In this document: piece after piece, positions 41,930-54,039 of the stretch | Layout of the letters: every line of letters begins with the position of its first letter | How positions within the stretch are numbered: position 1 is the first letter of the stretch | Source: Brachycybe producta | Taxonomy: Eukaryota; Arthropoda; Diplopoda; Playtdesmida; Andrognathidae | Assembly: GCA_036925085.1 (NCBI GenBank) | Contig: JAUPFP010000051.1 | Location: forward strand, 1,021,001 to 1,085,000 | Direction of reading: 5' to 3' | Length of the DNA stretch: 64,000 nt | The notes under the pieces: generated by a model | What the model saw: only the letters and a program-made list of their open reading frames with translations | Told to the model about the DNA's origin: nothing | Database searches by the model: none | Position numbers and translations under genes: made by a program

Positions 41930-44115
41930 ATGCCACACTGTTTTGTACCAGGATGCAAATCTGGCTATAAAAGTAATCTTGAGAAAGTTAATCATAGACG
42001 TCAATGATAGACAAGAGAATAGATGATGAATGATTGAGTCTATTGTAACATTTATGTGAATGAAATTGCAGACTATTGAAGATTCCATAAAATGGTTGGA
42101 TTCCTGGGAAAAATATGTGGCAACATTACCCAACATAGTCATTTTTTTCTTAGTCAACAGACAGCACAAAGTCTGTGCTGTGCTTATCATTGCATAGCAT
42201 TTTAGGTTTCACAAAACATTGCTAAACATTTATGGTTATGACTATGTCTTAACAGGTCGCTTCAATCAAGATCCATTGGAGGTAGTACTATTACCAGCAT
42301 ATAATTAGATGCATAGTATATAATGTGTTGCATATTTTCAGAGTTTTTTTGGTATCATAAGACAAAGCAGTGGAAGTGACAACGGACCAAGTGTGACACC
42401 ACCCACACATGTGCCAGCTGCACATGTGTGAGTGAGGTCGCTCCCTTTGATCCCCTTTCGCCGGATGGCACCCCGTGGTGTCCAAAACTGACCAGTCTCA
42501 AAAAGACATTAAATTTGACAGTTTTAACGGTGACAAAAAGCAGAGTTTCTAAAAACAGAAACTTCGAAAGAAAAATTGGAAACTTTTAATTAAAGTTTTT
42601 GAAGTTTCTCACGATCAAAAAGGCCATTAATTCCAGAATCATTTCTCTGAAATTATGCAAATTCCTCTGAGAATTTGCTGCCAAATAAGGAGAAATTTTG
42701 TAAGCAGGACTGGCCATTGGTCAATCGGACCAATGGACAGGTTCTAGGATCGAGTGGCCCCTCCCAAGGGCCAAAACATAAAAGTGCTTGCACAAGGCAA
42801 GCTCAGGACTGATGCTGACTATGAGGAGAATTTCGTTCTTCAAAATGTTTTTGATTTTGTAAATGATTCGTTCAAAGGTGGAAATATTCTAAGTCCAACT
42901 CGATTGTGGACTTAGAATATTTCCACCTTTGATTTCCACCTCAGTCACTTATGCTTATGTAGTTACCATTCGCTCATGTGTTATTTTATATTCATTTGTA
43001 ACACCTTACAATCGCTATAAAATAAAACCAGTTAGTAGTAAAAAGAGAAGTCTTTTTAATGTGAAGTCGTCACTTTCTCTTTAAAACGTGAAAACTTGAG
43101 TCCCGTACAAACGGAACCCAAACAGACACAACATGCTGAGGAGTCCAACTCCAACCCGGAATGGAGGTGCGACCAAGGGCCACGCATCCAGGTCATCGAG
43201 TCGACTCGGATCACCCGGCAGGTTGCAGAGCCCAAGCTTGGGAGGTGCGGCGCGGCATACAATCTTAACTCAACTGGCTGGTACAGGACCAGCCACTTAA
43301 CAAAAGAGAACCAAACAGCCTGGGCAACAGGGGTCAGCAAACAAACTGGTGAACCACCTGGAAGGACTCTAGGCCTGTTAAACAGTGTTGGTGGCAGTGC
43401 GAAACAAGGCCGTACTACTACAAGAACAAACCAGGCTGGACCGACTCCAGCCTCGTTACAGAACATTGCTGGGCAACAGAGTCCAGCATTGTTACACAAG
43501 TCCAATTCATGTATTTGTACCGCATTATGTATATGCATTCACTTGTGCATCCACCCAAGAGAGCCTGTGTCGATTTCAACCCATTAACCATGATTATAAA
43601 GCTTGCAGAGGTAAAAAAAACAAAGTGCTGTGAACATGACTTATACAAACAATTGCAAGACAACCTTGAAGCAATTTTACTGCAACCAGAAAATCAGGAA
43701 CCATTACAAGTAGATGAAGGTGTGCCAATGGAATTAGAGCATGACTACTCCAAATCAAAAACAACACACTGCATCTCGCATTCTCTCAGAGAATTCATTA
43801 TTCATTGTATTTTACATAATGAATGTACAGATTGTGTACATTCATTACTGGGTAACAGTTCACCAAGCTCTAAATCTTTATTTACAGATATTTGCAATTC
43901 TGGATCTTTAATTTACCCTTCTGTGCACATGCTGCAGCTTTTATAGTTTGCACAAAAACATGTTTGCAAACAACTTTTGCGTCCTGGTAAATTTATGTAT
44001 TTTGATATTACTGATAACATCTTAGCAGACGAACAACTAACAAACTTGCAAGTCGGTTGTGTTGATCTCAGTCACTGTTGTGCAATTAGATCAAAGAAAT
44101 TTTTTTTGTAACAAT
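41930..44115 (+). pseudogene. THAP/P-element-type transposase remnant
   Basis: Three pieces on the plus strand in the right order for a THAP9/P-element transposase. First, MPHCFVPGCKSGYKSN at 41930 matches the start of a THAP zinc finger (C-x4-C); a stop follows at 42001. Second, YVLTGRFNQDPLE at 42243-42281 matches the conserved FNQD-LE block of the transposase. Third, 43780-44110 resembles the C-terminal part (CTDCVHSLLG, SKSLFTDICNSGSLIYPS), with a TAG at 43944. Large parts between are missing or intronic, so it is inactive. A 26-bp foldback (42872-42932) lies inside. Identification rests on short motifs seen by eye. Confidence 0.5.
42872..42932. repeat. Perfect 26-bp foldback palindrome
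   Basis: Arms 42872-42897 and 42907-42932 are perfect reverse complements (TCAAAGGTGGAAATATTCTA at the start) with a 9-nt spacer. Nothing in the surrounding sequence explains it as a transposon end. Confidence 0.9.
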
Positions 44116-44645
44116 GCGGATTCACTTTTTCACAGGAATTCAAAACTAAGAATCTTTCATCAAAACAGACAACACTAGCTAACAGAAAACTACCTCATTT
44201 ACAATAGTATTATTAATAGAATAAATGTATATAAATGCTGCTATTAATAATTAAATGTCTTCTTCATAATGTTTGTAATGTTTTAATTTCAAAATTAAAT
44301 ATAATAATTAAAGGTTTTTTCATGTTTGTAAAACTAAATGTAATAATAATAATGTAATAATAATGTAATAATGTAATAATGTAAAAATGTAATAATAATT
44401 AAATATAATAATAATAAATATAATAAAAATTAAATATAATAATAATAATCAATATAATAATAATAATCAATATAATAATAATTAAATTAATAATAATTGT
44501 CTTTTTTTTGTAATGGTTTAACTTTAAAAATAGATCTTTGCTTTTTTCTATCATAGATTCAGCCATGCAAAGTAAGGCAAGATGTGATGACACTGCCACC
44601 TAGTGGGAGCAAATGTCCCTAATCATGATTTTGTTGTCGAGATAG
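44116..44645. repeat. AT-rich DNA with AAT microsatellite
   Basis: An imperfect AAT/TAATA microsatellite spans about 44340-44490. The rest is non-coding. Confidence 0.6.
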
Positions 44646-44649
44646 AGTG

Positions 44650-45420
44650 CTGATAGGGGCTGCTATTGCCAGGCATCATCCTAGCAACAAGCACTTTAAG
44701 CATTGCCACCTTGGGACAGTCGCACTTGGTGAGACCCATCTGGTAACACAAGAAGCACAGACCCCATTGCCTAAAGCCTGGCATTCCTGGTTACACTGTT
44801 TCTTTACCTTTTTACCCCTAGTCTTGTCCAGTGAACCATCATTCTTGAAAGGTGCACTGGCCTCCACATGCAGTGGGTTGGACAATTGGACAGAACCACC
44901 AGACGGTGTCGCAGGTCTGGAGTCTTTGGCCTTCACCTTCGGCTCCACTACTTCACTCACATGGAGTGGCAATGCACCAACTGCCACCATGTCCACTTCC
45001 AGCAGACAGGCAGCATAGGCAAATGCCACCATGTTTCTGGCCACCTATCTCCACATATGCTTGCAAATCGCCTGCTGAAATATCCCTTTAAATAAAGCAA
45101 GGCTCGGAAGCCTTCCAACTCATTGAGAGTGGCTTATTCTACTGTGCCCATATATCTCCAGTAAAATGCCTAAACTGATGCGGTCTCGCCCTGCTGTAAT
45201 GTTCTGAGCTGTTGGAACAAGAGCTGAGCCTGGTCAGCCAAGCCGAAGCACTCAATCATAGCTGCCTTCAGCTCCAGCCAAGTCATATCAGGATGAGCCT
45301 CAGCCAGTCGAGCATAATACAGCTCTGCAGGAACTATACCTGGGCTTGTCCTGGAGCAAAGTATCTTCCCCTCCATCATAATGGGCAAATGAGTGGACCT
45401 AGTTGAAAAATTTTAATGCC
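44650..45420 (-). pseudogene. Decayed gag fragment of the large-element lineage
   Basis: On the minus strand, 45388-45170 reads AELYYARLAEAHPDMTWLELKAAMIECFGL and continues with QLLFQQLRTLQQGE, which aligns with the capsid block of the intact gag (EEHYACLVEFKPNLTWPELR). Further on (45030-44990) EVDMVAVGALP aligns with gag VEADMLTAGALP, and a degraded Cys-rich stretch near 44750-44680 is where the zinc knuckle would be. Orientation is opposite to the neighbouring pol remnant, so it is a separate or rearranged fragment. Confidence 0.65.
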
Positions 45421-46095
45421 TGGTTCTCCAATGAGATGACATAAGCAGGGACAGTAAGCAACTATAACCCTTTGGAGTGCGCGAAGTCTTCCACAGTCTC
45501 AGCCTATATGGGTTCCTAGATATAAAGCCTTAGCTGCTTGATGGTTTCAGGGCCCGCTTGGCTATTCCACATTGAATTTGCCCAGTCAGAAAAATCTGCA
45601 GACCCAGAAATTATCAATATGATATTTCCGGAGCCATGCACCACATTCAATGGCGTGGTGACCAGCTTGGAAAAACTATAACGCCTTTAAAATACTTTTA
45701 AGTCTTGGAAGAGCTGAGGAGAAGGTTGGTCGTGAGGCCTGGAACAAATGCATTCATGCCCTGTGCCAGGCCTGGGAAGCCTTTTAAGTCAGTGGCAACA
45801 GATACCTTGTGAAGTGCAGAAAATCAATCTCTGGAGGTCAACGTAGTCCCATAGCTAAGCATCAAAGTTGCACAGGCTGATGTTACTTTAGTGAGCACAG
45901 CCGTAGCAGAGTGGATAGAAGTCACTCCATGCCTGAAAACAACAGATGACAGCTTCGTAACATAGTCGGCATGATTGCGAAGCAGATTTGTCTCCATTGC
46001 AAGTTGATGACCGCACCCATACTTGTGATCGACGAATGAGAGGCTATCCTAAGTGCAGACCTAGCTGGTGGTTTTGGATTGTTAATTGATATGAT

Positions 46096-46823
46096 TGTGA
46101 CAACCTGGTCTGGCTCCTTCTTAATTGAAGAAGCAGACAAACTCCTAATGGTGGTCTGCCCGGTTGCATACAGTAGGAAGCCAGGCAGATGTTATATTGG
46201 TGCCAGCAGGCCTCTCACAATTGAAGTCAACTGGTGAGATGTCAGGAGTGACCACTGTCCCCCTCCAGGTGGAGTTACCAAGTCGGCCATTATTCTGGGC
46301 AGTTGGTTGAGGACATTTGACCAGACTAGATCCATGCCGGAGGCCAGAGTGGCCTCCAGTGCATCATGCATGTTGTGGTTTTGGCCCATGGTCCTGTTGT
46401 AATAATGGGTTTTTGGCTGGCCAAACAGGCCAGCCTATTTGTACATATCCACCGTTCATTTGTTCAGTAAGTTAAATAAATATTACTTGTTTATTTCACC
46501 TGTTACCATTGTCTCGGTGTTTTTTTATTGGAGGAGTATGTCATGGAAAGAGGGTTACGGTTGGGTAATCACCGCTTCCAAACCGTCTTGCTCGGCCGGC
46601 TATTTGCATTGGTGCATGGTGGGACCATTGTTCCACCATGGTTTCTTGTCGTGTCGGTGGTTTTCGTCCGTTTTGTGGCTAGTAAGGTTGCATGGTGGCC
46701 AATGCCACCCTACCGTCGCACAGAGTAGCTACGTGTGCGGTTCCGCCCCTAATCAAAGCTTGGCTGATAAAATTCGGGAAAATTTGCCAGGGGTTATTTT
46801 GACAAACAAGTCAGGTCATTACA
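46096..46823 (+). mobile_element. Solo LTR (728 bp) of the same lineage, diverged
   Basis: Starts TGTGACAACCTGG and ends CAGGTCATTACA, with TGAT on both sides (46092-46095 and 46824-46827). It contains the U3-start hairpin (GTCTGGCTCCTTC against GAAGAAGCAGAC), an AATAAATATTA poly(A)-like signal near 46475 and a terminal third with CGGTG/CCGTC words. It inserted into the older pol remnant around it. Confidence 0.8.
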
Positions 46824-48539
46824 TGATATCCAGGAAGATGTTCTTTCAAGAACTTATGGGTGGCACACCCAGTCTTTTTGCCACATTGAATGGTACAAGC
46901 CTCCACGACTACTGAGAAAATTTACTCGGGATAAAATGGAATTTTATAGAGGCATTGCAGGATGCTTTGGTTCCAAAGCTACATATGTTTGCCATTGAAA
47001 AGTGGGAAAATTATTCCCTGCAACTCATGGATAATTTATGGTTGCCAGTGCACAAGCAGGTAATAGCTCATGTGACACTGGTAAACGAAGTAAGCGAGCT
47101 GTTCTTGTTGGAACCCCAGCAGAAAGCCTTGGGAGGACAAGAGGTACTGGCCATTTTTGGAAAGAGGAGTTGCCACCACTCAAGGTGTGGAGACTGCCAT
47201 TGAGGTGGAATGGGAAGTTTCAAAGTTGAGAGGGAAGACCTCTAAATGCTGGTGGAGTAGGATATGCAGTGGAGTCTGCTCTCCTACAGAGGAAATTCCA
47301 CAAGTGGGAAACACCTGTCTAATTTGCGATAGGCAGCCGGTGATGCAGGAGACCAAATTCTCAGGACTAAAAAAGATGTTCTTACTCTAGAAGAATATCT
47401 GAAGATTCAACCCAATCTTGAGCCTCATGAGGCCAGACAACACATAGTTTCTGGTTGAACACACCATAGATACCAGTGGACACTGCACTCTGCTTCTCAT
47501 TGGATCGAGATGGCGGAAGTAGCTTTTGTATTAAAAAAGGATGGTGGGTTTCGGTTTTGGTTCCCTCATAGCAATGATGCACGCGATTCTCTGGAAGGGC
47601 TAAGCATTTTGCTACCCTGCATCTGGGTAGTGGATACTCACAGATCCACATGAGGAACCCAGACATTGAGAAGATAGCCTTCATGTGCTCTCAAGGTTTG
47701 TTTGAGTTTCCAAAAATGCCTTCCGGACACTAATGCTCCAGGAACCATGCAGACAGAATTAGATCTCGTTACCATTATTTCACAGGGATACCTGTTTGGG
47801 TTACCTTGATGCTAATACCTTTTAGTAGTAGTTTGGTAGTACCTTTGAGCAATTTCTCGATAGGCTTTCCAATATCCTTGGGCTTTTACGGTCTACTGAG
47901 TTGAAACTCTAGCCGAAAAAAACGTTTGTTCAGATTTAACATTGCATACAGTGGATTCTGCTATACAATTGGCTAGTAATACTTTGGTCAGTGAAACCTG
48001 AAAAAAATGTTGAAACTGTAGTTAAGTCTACAGAATCACCTGATCTTTCAGGATTAACTAGAGTTTGGGCAGTGGAGGACCTATGCCAACCAGAGAATGC
48101 AGTTGATTCTGCTACTCTGGCAGTGCTACTGGGTGCCACTGGCAGTCAACCATTGTTTAGCAACTCAGATTGGTCCATGGTGGTTGTACATTAGGTTGAT
48201 ATGGATATTGGTTCCAAAGTAGCAGTGGAGGCATATTCCGTCGACTATCTCGGAAGGTTTTGGAGAATCCGAGAGATTGAGCGGTGTTTGCATTGATAAA
48301 TGGACCAGTTCCATATCTTGTGCATCTAACCGTGTTCTGAAAATCATTGTGGACAAGGAGATGAGTGGTTAGATGATTCAGAGGTCGACGGGAAGGAGGC
48401 TTCACGATGTCCATTGGGAAGAAGTATTTCATTGGTGGTGCACCTGATCTGCAGCCTAAGAGAATAAAAAAAGTCTGAAGCTACTAAACATGCTGCAAGC
48501 AGGAGCATTATCTGGACAGACTACAGAAGTGGACAAGTG

Positions 48540-50640
48540 ATGCCACATGTTGCAACCACGTGCAGCCACATGTTGGATTGCATCGTTATTTTGATGTTTT
48601 GGTTTTGTGTAACATGTTTGCCGAGTTACGTAAATATTGTTATTATTTTCTGTAATTAAATGTATATTAATACTGTAATTAAACTTCTTTTCTACCGTTT
48701 ACAGCTGCGTACTATCCTGTTATTTTGGGGGTTATATGGTGTTTTTTGATCAGGGGTTTGCAGGCAAACGACTGTGTTGGTCTGATGAAGAACCCCACTT
48801 GTTTCGTTGTGTTACCTGTAGAATTCAGGTAACAAAATCTCAAACTTTTTATTTTTTATTTTGTGTAGACATACAATACATAAACCAGTTCCTCCTCTTT
48901 CCCCCCCTTTTTTGTTTTTACCCAAACAAACACACAAAAGAAAAAAACCACCACTTGAAAGAAATATATATCCAATCATCCAATCAATATAATCCAAAAC
49001 ATACTGTAGACTAAACATAAATTTTTAAAAGCAAAAATGCTCCCCTCTCAAAAAACTTTTAAAGGAACAAAATTCTCCCCTATTTAAACTTAAGAAATCC
49101 CATTTATTACCCCTCCTTCTTAAAATTCATTGTGCTTCTTAACTTACCTTCATTATATAACCCCTGTTGACTTTTATCCCCTTTCCTCTTCTCTTGAAAA
49201 TACCCAGACAAGAGAACTGTCTGGAAAATGAGGAAACAAACAAAATTCCCCCCTCACAGCTCTAGGCCACCTAACAACCCAAACAAACAAGACCAAAACA
49301 GCCCAGTTCACACAAAAAACCCAGACAGGAAGTAAAAAATAAAAAATAATTTTTTGTATGTGTATAATGAAGAAACATGTAGAATCTATGCCCCAACATA
49401 AATCTTGCATGGTTCTTTATGTATTTTAATATGTATATGTCTACAAATTATGTAAATTAACCATTAACCAATGGGAAGCCTCCAGTGCAAGCCTATGGAG
49501 GCCATTTCCTATAAAATGGCCAAAAGTTGCTTCAGAAAATTATTAGGACTTTGGCTTTTCAGCCATCTACACTGGAGACTTCTCAGCAGTGAATCTTCTA
49601 CTAGGTAAGAGTATTTGAAGGAGACATATATCTGAGCACTGGTTTCCAAATCACTGGAGTACTGTGGTTCAGACTGTGTCTAATCAAAATATTGCTTAAC
49701 TACCTTGAGAATGGATAGCTAAACTCATTTTTGCAGTCTATCATTGGGGTACTGTTGTGCTGAAGGTTTCCTTTCCTTTGGAGTACTGTTAGGCCTAAAA
49801 GTTTCCATTTGGAGTACTATAGAAACTATTGGTTTCCATTTATTTGGAGTACTGTAGTGACTATTGGTTTCCATACTTTGGAGTACTGTAGGACTTATTG
49901 GTTTCTAAGTTAGGAGTACTGTAGCTCCAAAGGTTCCCAGTGAGGAACTATAAAGGAAAATCAGTTTGGCTAGTGTGGAGGATTCTACATCATCATGGAT
50001 TTCTATATGTGGGTTACATTTTATATGTGTTATATGTATTTTCTTTTACTATTATTTTTATTTTTTATTGACAATATTTAGCTTTTTATACTTTTATTTT
50101 ATTTTAATGGTCATATTACCATAGCCTTATTTTTCATTTTCTACACATTTTTTCAAATATTATAAACATATGTAATTTCTCAAACCCAATTTTTAAGTTA
50201 ATCTTATTGTAATATCAATTTTTGTTTAATTGATTAACCCTATGAAAAAAATCCTAAAATAATCCTTTTATTATATTTTGGTAAAGGTCATGTTAATCCC
50301 CATTTATATGTTTATATGAATTAAAATAAAATATTCTTTAACTTAAATAAAATTTGAGTCAATTTGATTTATTTTTTATGGGCCTTCATTGACCCCGAAC
50401 CTTAAGTCAAAATTAACTTCAGTTGGTTATTTTCAAAAATAAAGCTATACAGCCGGAAAACAACCAACAGTTGTTTTCTTGCCACATTGCCGGGATTTCT
50501 ACCATCAACATCAGCAAGGGACTTTGAGGATCGGCAATCATTACCAATAATTCACTAAGAGGCAGACAGAGTATGATCCTGCTGCCTAGATAGAGTCAGC
50601 ATGGTAAATACCATGGTTTTCTGTGGAGAGGAACTGGGAG
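48540..50640. other. Unassigned ~2-kb insert with LTR-like features
   Basis: This sequence separates two parts of the old pol 3' module, so it is probably an insertion. It has a TATAAAATGG box at 49511 and AATAAAG at 50438, suggesting an LTR of another family, but termini and target duplication were not found. A minisatellite at 49640-49945 (units around GGAGTACTGTAG..TATTGGTTTCC, ~35-40 bp) lies inside. No coding region is recognisable. Confidence 0.4.
49640..49945 (+). repeat. Minisatellite with GGAGTACTGTAG core
   Basis: About seven imperfect units containing GGAGTACTGT and GGTTTCC, 30-40 bp apart and decaying at both ends. Confidence 0.75.
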
Positions 50641-51870
50641 GGTTGTGACAATGTCCAGCTCTCAACTCCGGCCAAAAGCCCATTGGAGATGGAAAGGACC
50701 AGAAAACTCCCCATCTTCTGATTGGAACCTCTCCTATCATGTATCAGGGGAAGAAGGGCCCAGAAGGTCCTCTTTAAAAAAAAGAAGAGGACCTACATAT
50801 GTTAAGGATATGTCAGGTAAGACTGGAAGCCAAGATCCAAAAGCTCAAGGGCTTCAGTCATCTAAACGAGTTTAAAGTCCAGAAGGGTGACTTTCTGAAC
50901 ATGCAGGATTGTCCCTTTAGAAACCTGATCAGGGAACCAGGACCTTCTGTGGACAGCAGTAAGGGTCAAATAAGGATCGCTGCTCCCTACCCTCAGTGAC
51001 TTATGGGTCAGGAAGGAACTGTTGCGACAAGAGTGCAGGAGGCAACTCCAACACCAACTCACTGTGCAGCTCCTGCAAAGGTTGCTGGCAGCAAACTTAA
51101 GCCAAATCTAGCACCAAAAGTGTTCTACTCCCTCAGAGACCTGATGACAGATTTCTAAAGAAGTCTGCCATGGTATCCGGTTCAGTTATGGAAGTGACAT
51201 CGCCCAAGAGTTATGGCTGTCTCACCAACATTTTTAAGCCTTCAACATCAAAAATTGTAGACAACTTCTGCGACGGTGAGACCTGTTAAGTCCTTGAATG
51301 TGGTGAAGTAAACTATGATGTATGGTAAACTGACTTCTCAGGAGCCTGGAAAGGCAGGATTATCAATTCCATGGCTTTTACCATCTGGGAGCGCCACTTC
51401 CAGAGCCATGGGTGAGAGTAACACAGCCTTACAAATTGATCCACTTCGTGTTTGTAAGTTGGGAAGACTTTCCATGATTGATTTTGATCAACCCAGAGAA
51501 GCAAACATTCTGCGTTATGGATACAGTGAGACAAGGTGCTGGGCCTGTTGCTGTGTTCCTGCATGCAGCCCCACTTATGGAATGTTTGATAGGAGAAATG
51601 TTGGGACAATTTATTGTTGAACCAGTATGAATCCCGCCATGTGCCTGATTGATTTCCTCATCAGTTGTGTTCTTGGATTGAACCGATGAATCCCCCTGTA
51701 CTCGCATGTACCTAGCATGAGCAGGCCAGTGTGCCACATCACTGGTGGGTCCATATCGTTCAACTCTGGAGGTTCGGAAGTAAGTACAGGTACTACGGGT
51801 TTCTGGGCAAAATCCATGGACTGGCTCGACCTACCTGTTCCCGAGGCAGAACAGGAAAAGTTGAGAGGAT

Positions 51871-51975
51871 TGTGATAACCTGGTTTTGTGCATGTGTTTT
51901 TCATTATGCCCTGCACTTGCTGGATTATTTCATTATTTTTTACAAAATTCCTCACCCCAAAATTCGGTTATCACA
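51871..51975 (+). repeat. LTR start remnant with inverted ends
   Basis: Immediately after a polypurine tract (AAAAGTTGAGAGGAT) the sequence TGTGATAACC begins, like an LTR of this lineage. About 105 bp later GGTTATCACA (51966-51975) is its perfect 10-bp reverse complement. It is either a nearly deleted 3' LTR or a small inverted-end derivative. Confidence 0.55.
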
Positions 51976-53036
51976 CCCAGTCAAATGCGTAGTCCGTTAT
52001 ACTGTAATACTAAAAAATTATTTGATAATTGAAGCATAAGAAAATAGACAAAATGATTTCTAAATTGTAAATAATTTATGAATATATGAATAATACTAGC
52101 AGAAATGTCCAGCTTTGCCTGAGCCAAAATGGCAGGTACCTTTACCAGACCATTGTTCTTGCTTCAATATAAATCATACATACCGGTACAACTTTTATTT
52201 TGATGTACACATAGATATATAAATATATAGATGTCGAAGGTTTGAGGACCCAATCTACATCCATCTGCCGTGCACATGCAGTGTAGTTATCGAAGCTTTC
52301 TTTAGGTTATATGCCCATTAGATCGTGTTCCTTTTGAGAAAATGCCCCTTGGGCGAATGGCACTTGCGGTGCATGATCCTTAGGGTAAGTGGACATTTGA
52401 AGTGAGTTGCCTTTGGGGTGAGTTGCGCTTGAGGTGTGGCTCTTCAGGCCAGTGGTCCTTGGGGTGAATAGACATTTGGGGCAAATTGCCCTTAAAGTGA
52501 ATGACATTGGTGAACTATTTCTAAGATAGGTGTCTAATGAAAGGATCCTACACAAAATACATGTCGATCGAAATGCAAATACATATAAAAGCTCAAAAGT
52601 ATATATAGCCCAAGGTATAATAACATCCTGGTTTCAGAATCAGCAGATGGATGGATGCCCCTGTACAAATAGGCCCAAGGTATAAAGGTCTGTGTCTCGA
52701 TTGCTTCATGGGTCCATTCTCTGATCAACTAAACATGAAATAATTCACGTAAATGGTCCAGTGGCTAAGTAACGCCACATTTCTTCTAATGTTCTCTGCT
52801 TAATGCATTACAATGGTTGCGTACATTAAATAAGTATATTGTCAACCTGCATTCATCTCGCCAGTTTATTGTCATTCTCCACTCCACAACTCCATCCTCC
52901 TTGAGAACGGTCCCGGGCACCAAGTTGGAATCAGGCCTAATCAACCACAAATTCTCCAAGCCCAAGGTGGTTCCCGCCACAAACAAAGAGAGCCTATAGG
53001 CCTGAGTCCCGTAACAGGGGCTCTACACTGTTACAT
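51976..53036. other. Non-coding DNA with a small minisatellite
   Basis: About 52335-52510 holds diverged ~20-bp units (CTTGGGGTGAAT.GACATTTG). A minus-strand open frame at 52786-52986 was not recognised. No gene is assigned. Confidence 0.45.
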
Positions 53037-53793
53037 ATTGGTTGGCGCAATGTTGGCAAATTTACGTTGGACCAATGTAAGGAAAAACGACATTCAGGGA
53101 CGTACAGGCCTGGGTGGCAAATGCCACCTGCGCCAGTCCTTCCAGGCGCCAGTGCGTCAAACATTTACTTTTATACGTTGTCAAGTGGTGCACGTAATGT
53201 GTTTAGGAAACGTATTTCAAAAACTATAACACCTACATCTTTGTAATTTAAGCTAATTGTTAACAGCACATTAAAATTCTAACTATACTGTATATTACTT
53301 GAAAATTAAATAGTTACACGGATAAACAACCCTACAAGAGCCTAATAATTTTGTGAAGGCGTCAGGATGTTCTTGAAACTTCGAGGCATCTGAAAAACCT
53401 CTCAAAACAGGGAAGGTCACTGGGAGCTTCTCAAACAACTAAGAAGCCCCTAAGCATATAGAAATTGTGAAACCCTCTGGATCTTCTAAAAAATGGATGG
53501 GCCTTGACAGCCTCTTTCTTAACTGGGAAATGTAAATTTACATTTACCAAAATTTAAAAACTATCTCGATTTCATACGTGTTTATATGTATGGTGCTATA
53601 TTAAAAAAATGTTACTGATTTTTTTTTTCCGGCTCGTTTCGCTCGCAGCTAAAAAAATTCTTCTTGGAAGATAGACGAAGCGCCGATGCCAGATATAGCC
53701 GACCTAGATTTTTTTAGCCAGTACGTCCCTAACGTCATTGGCCCAATAGTCGTTTTAATGTTAGGCCAGCATTGACTGCCAACGCCAACCAAT
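53037..53793. mobile_element. Candidate MITE with ~70-bp terminal inverted repeats
   Basis: The left end, ATTGGTTGGCGCAATGTTGG (53037 onward to about 53104), is matched in reverse complement by 53721-53793, which ends CCAACGCCAACCAAT. Shared inner blocks include GGGACGTAC and CCAATG(A/T). The 615-bp interior has no coding capacity, consistent with a non-autonomous DNA transposon. No target duplication was identified. Confidence 0.65.
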
Positions 53794-54039
53794 TCCCAAC
53801 GCGTCCATACATTGGGTAAATTATGTGTGCTACACGGGAAATAACATTAACACAATTCACTTTTTTACCAACATACTGTATACATGTACTTTGATTTTGT
53901 ATTTAGATACTAATACAAAAACGACATACAAGTATATCTCAAAAACCAGCTACAAGATGCAAAAAACCGATTGCTATTTTTAGAAATGTTTGGTTAAGCT
54001 AAAGGCGATATATATTACCAGATTATATTATGTACATAC
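53794..54039. other. Non-coding DNA, probable intron
   Basis: AT-rich sequence with nothing recognisable. It follows the donor site of the exon at 54040 on the minus strand. Confidence 0.4.

Larger units (their letters stand above)
45560..51870 (+). pseudogene. Highly diverged relative of the large Ty3/Gypsy element
   Basis: Plus-strand remnants in element order: pol leader (ADPEI...FPEP near 45600), post-protease region (LQLMDNLWLPVHKQVIAHV, QKALGGQEVLAIFG, 47020-47160), pre-RT (TLEEYLKIQPNLEPHEARQ, 47385-47445), RT pieces (KKDGGFRFW, NPDIEKIAFMCSQGLFEF, 47530-47710; the RT ends near 47930). RNase H and integrase are missing. Then blocks of the 3' module: LAVLLGATGSQPLFSNSDW (48120-48175), GGFTMSIGKKYFIGG (48398-48445), FLNMQDCPFRNLIREPGPS (50890-50950), and FVFVSWEDFP plus LILINPEKQTFCVMDTV (51445-51530), ending with MLGQFIVEPV (near 51600). 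It is interrupted by a solo LTR (46096-46823) and a ~2-kb unassigned insert (48540-50640). Confidence 0.7.

Noticed and set aside
43056..43538. Minus-strand 160-residue frame
   Set aside because: Overlaps an open plus-strand frame of similar length in G+C-richer DNA and has no recognisable motif. Composition is enough to explain both.
52786..52986. Possible additional host exon
   Set aside because: The translation looks plausible (GLENLWLIRPDSN), but no good acceptor and donor flank it on the minus strand.
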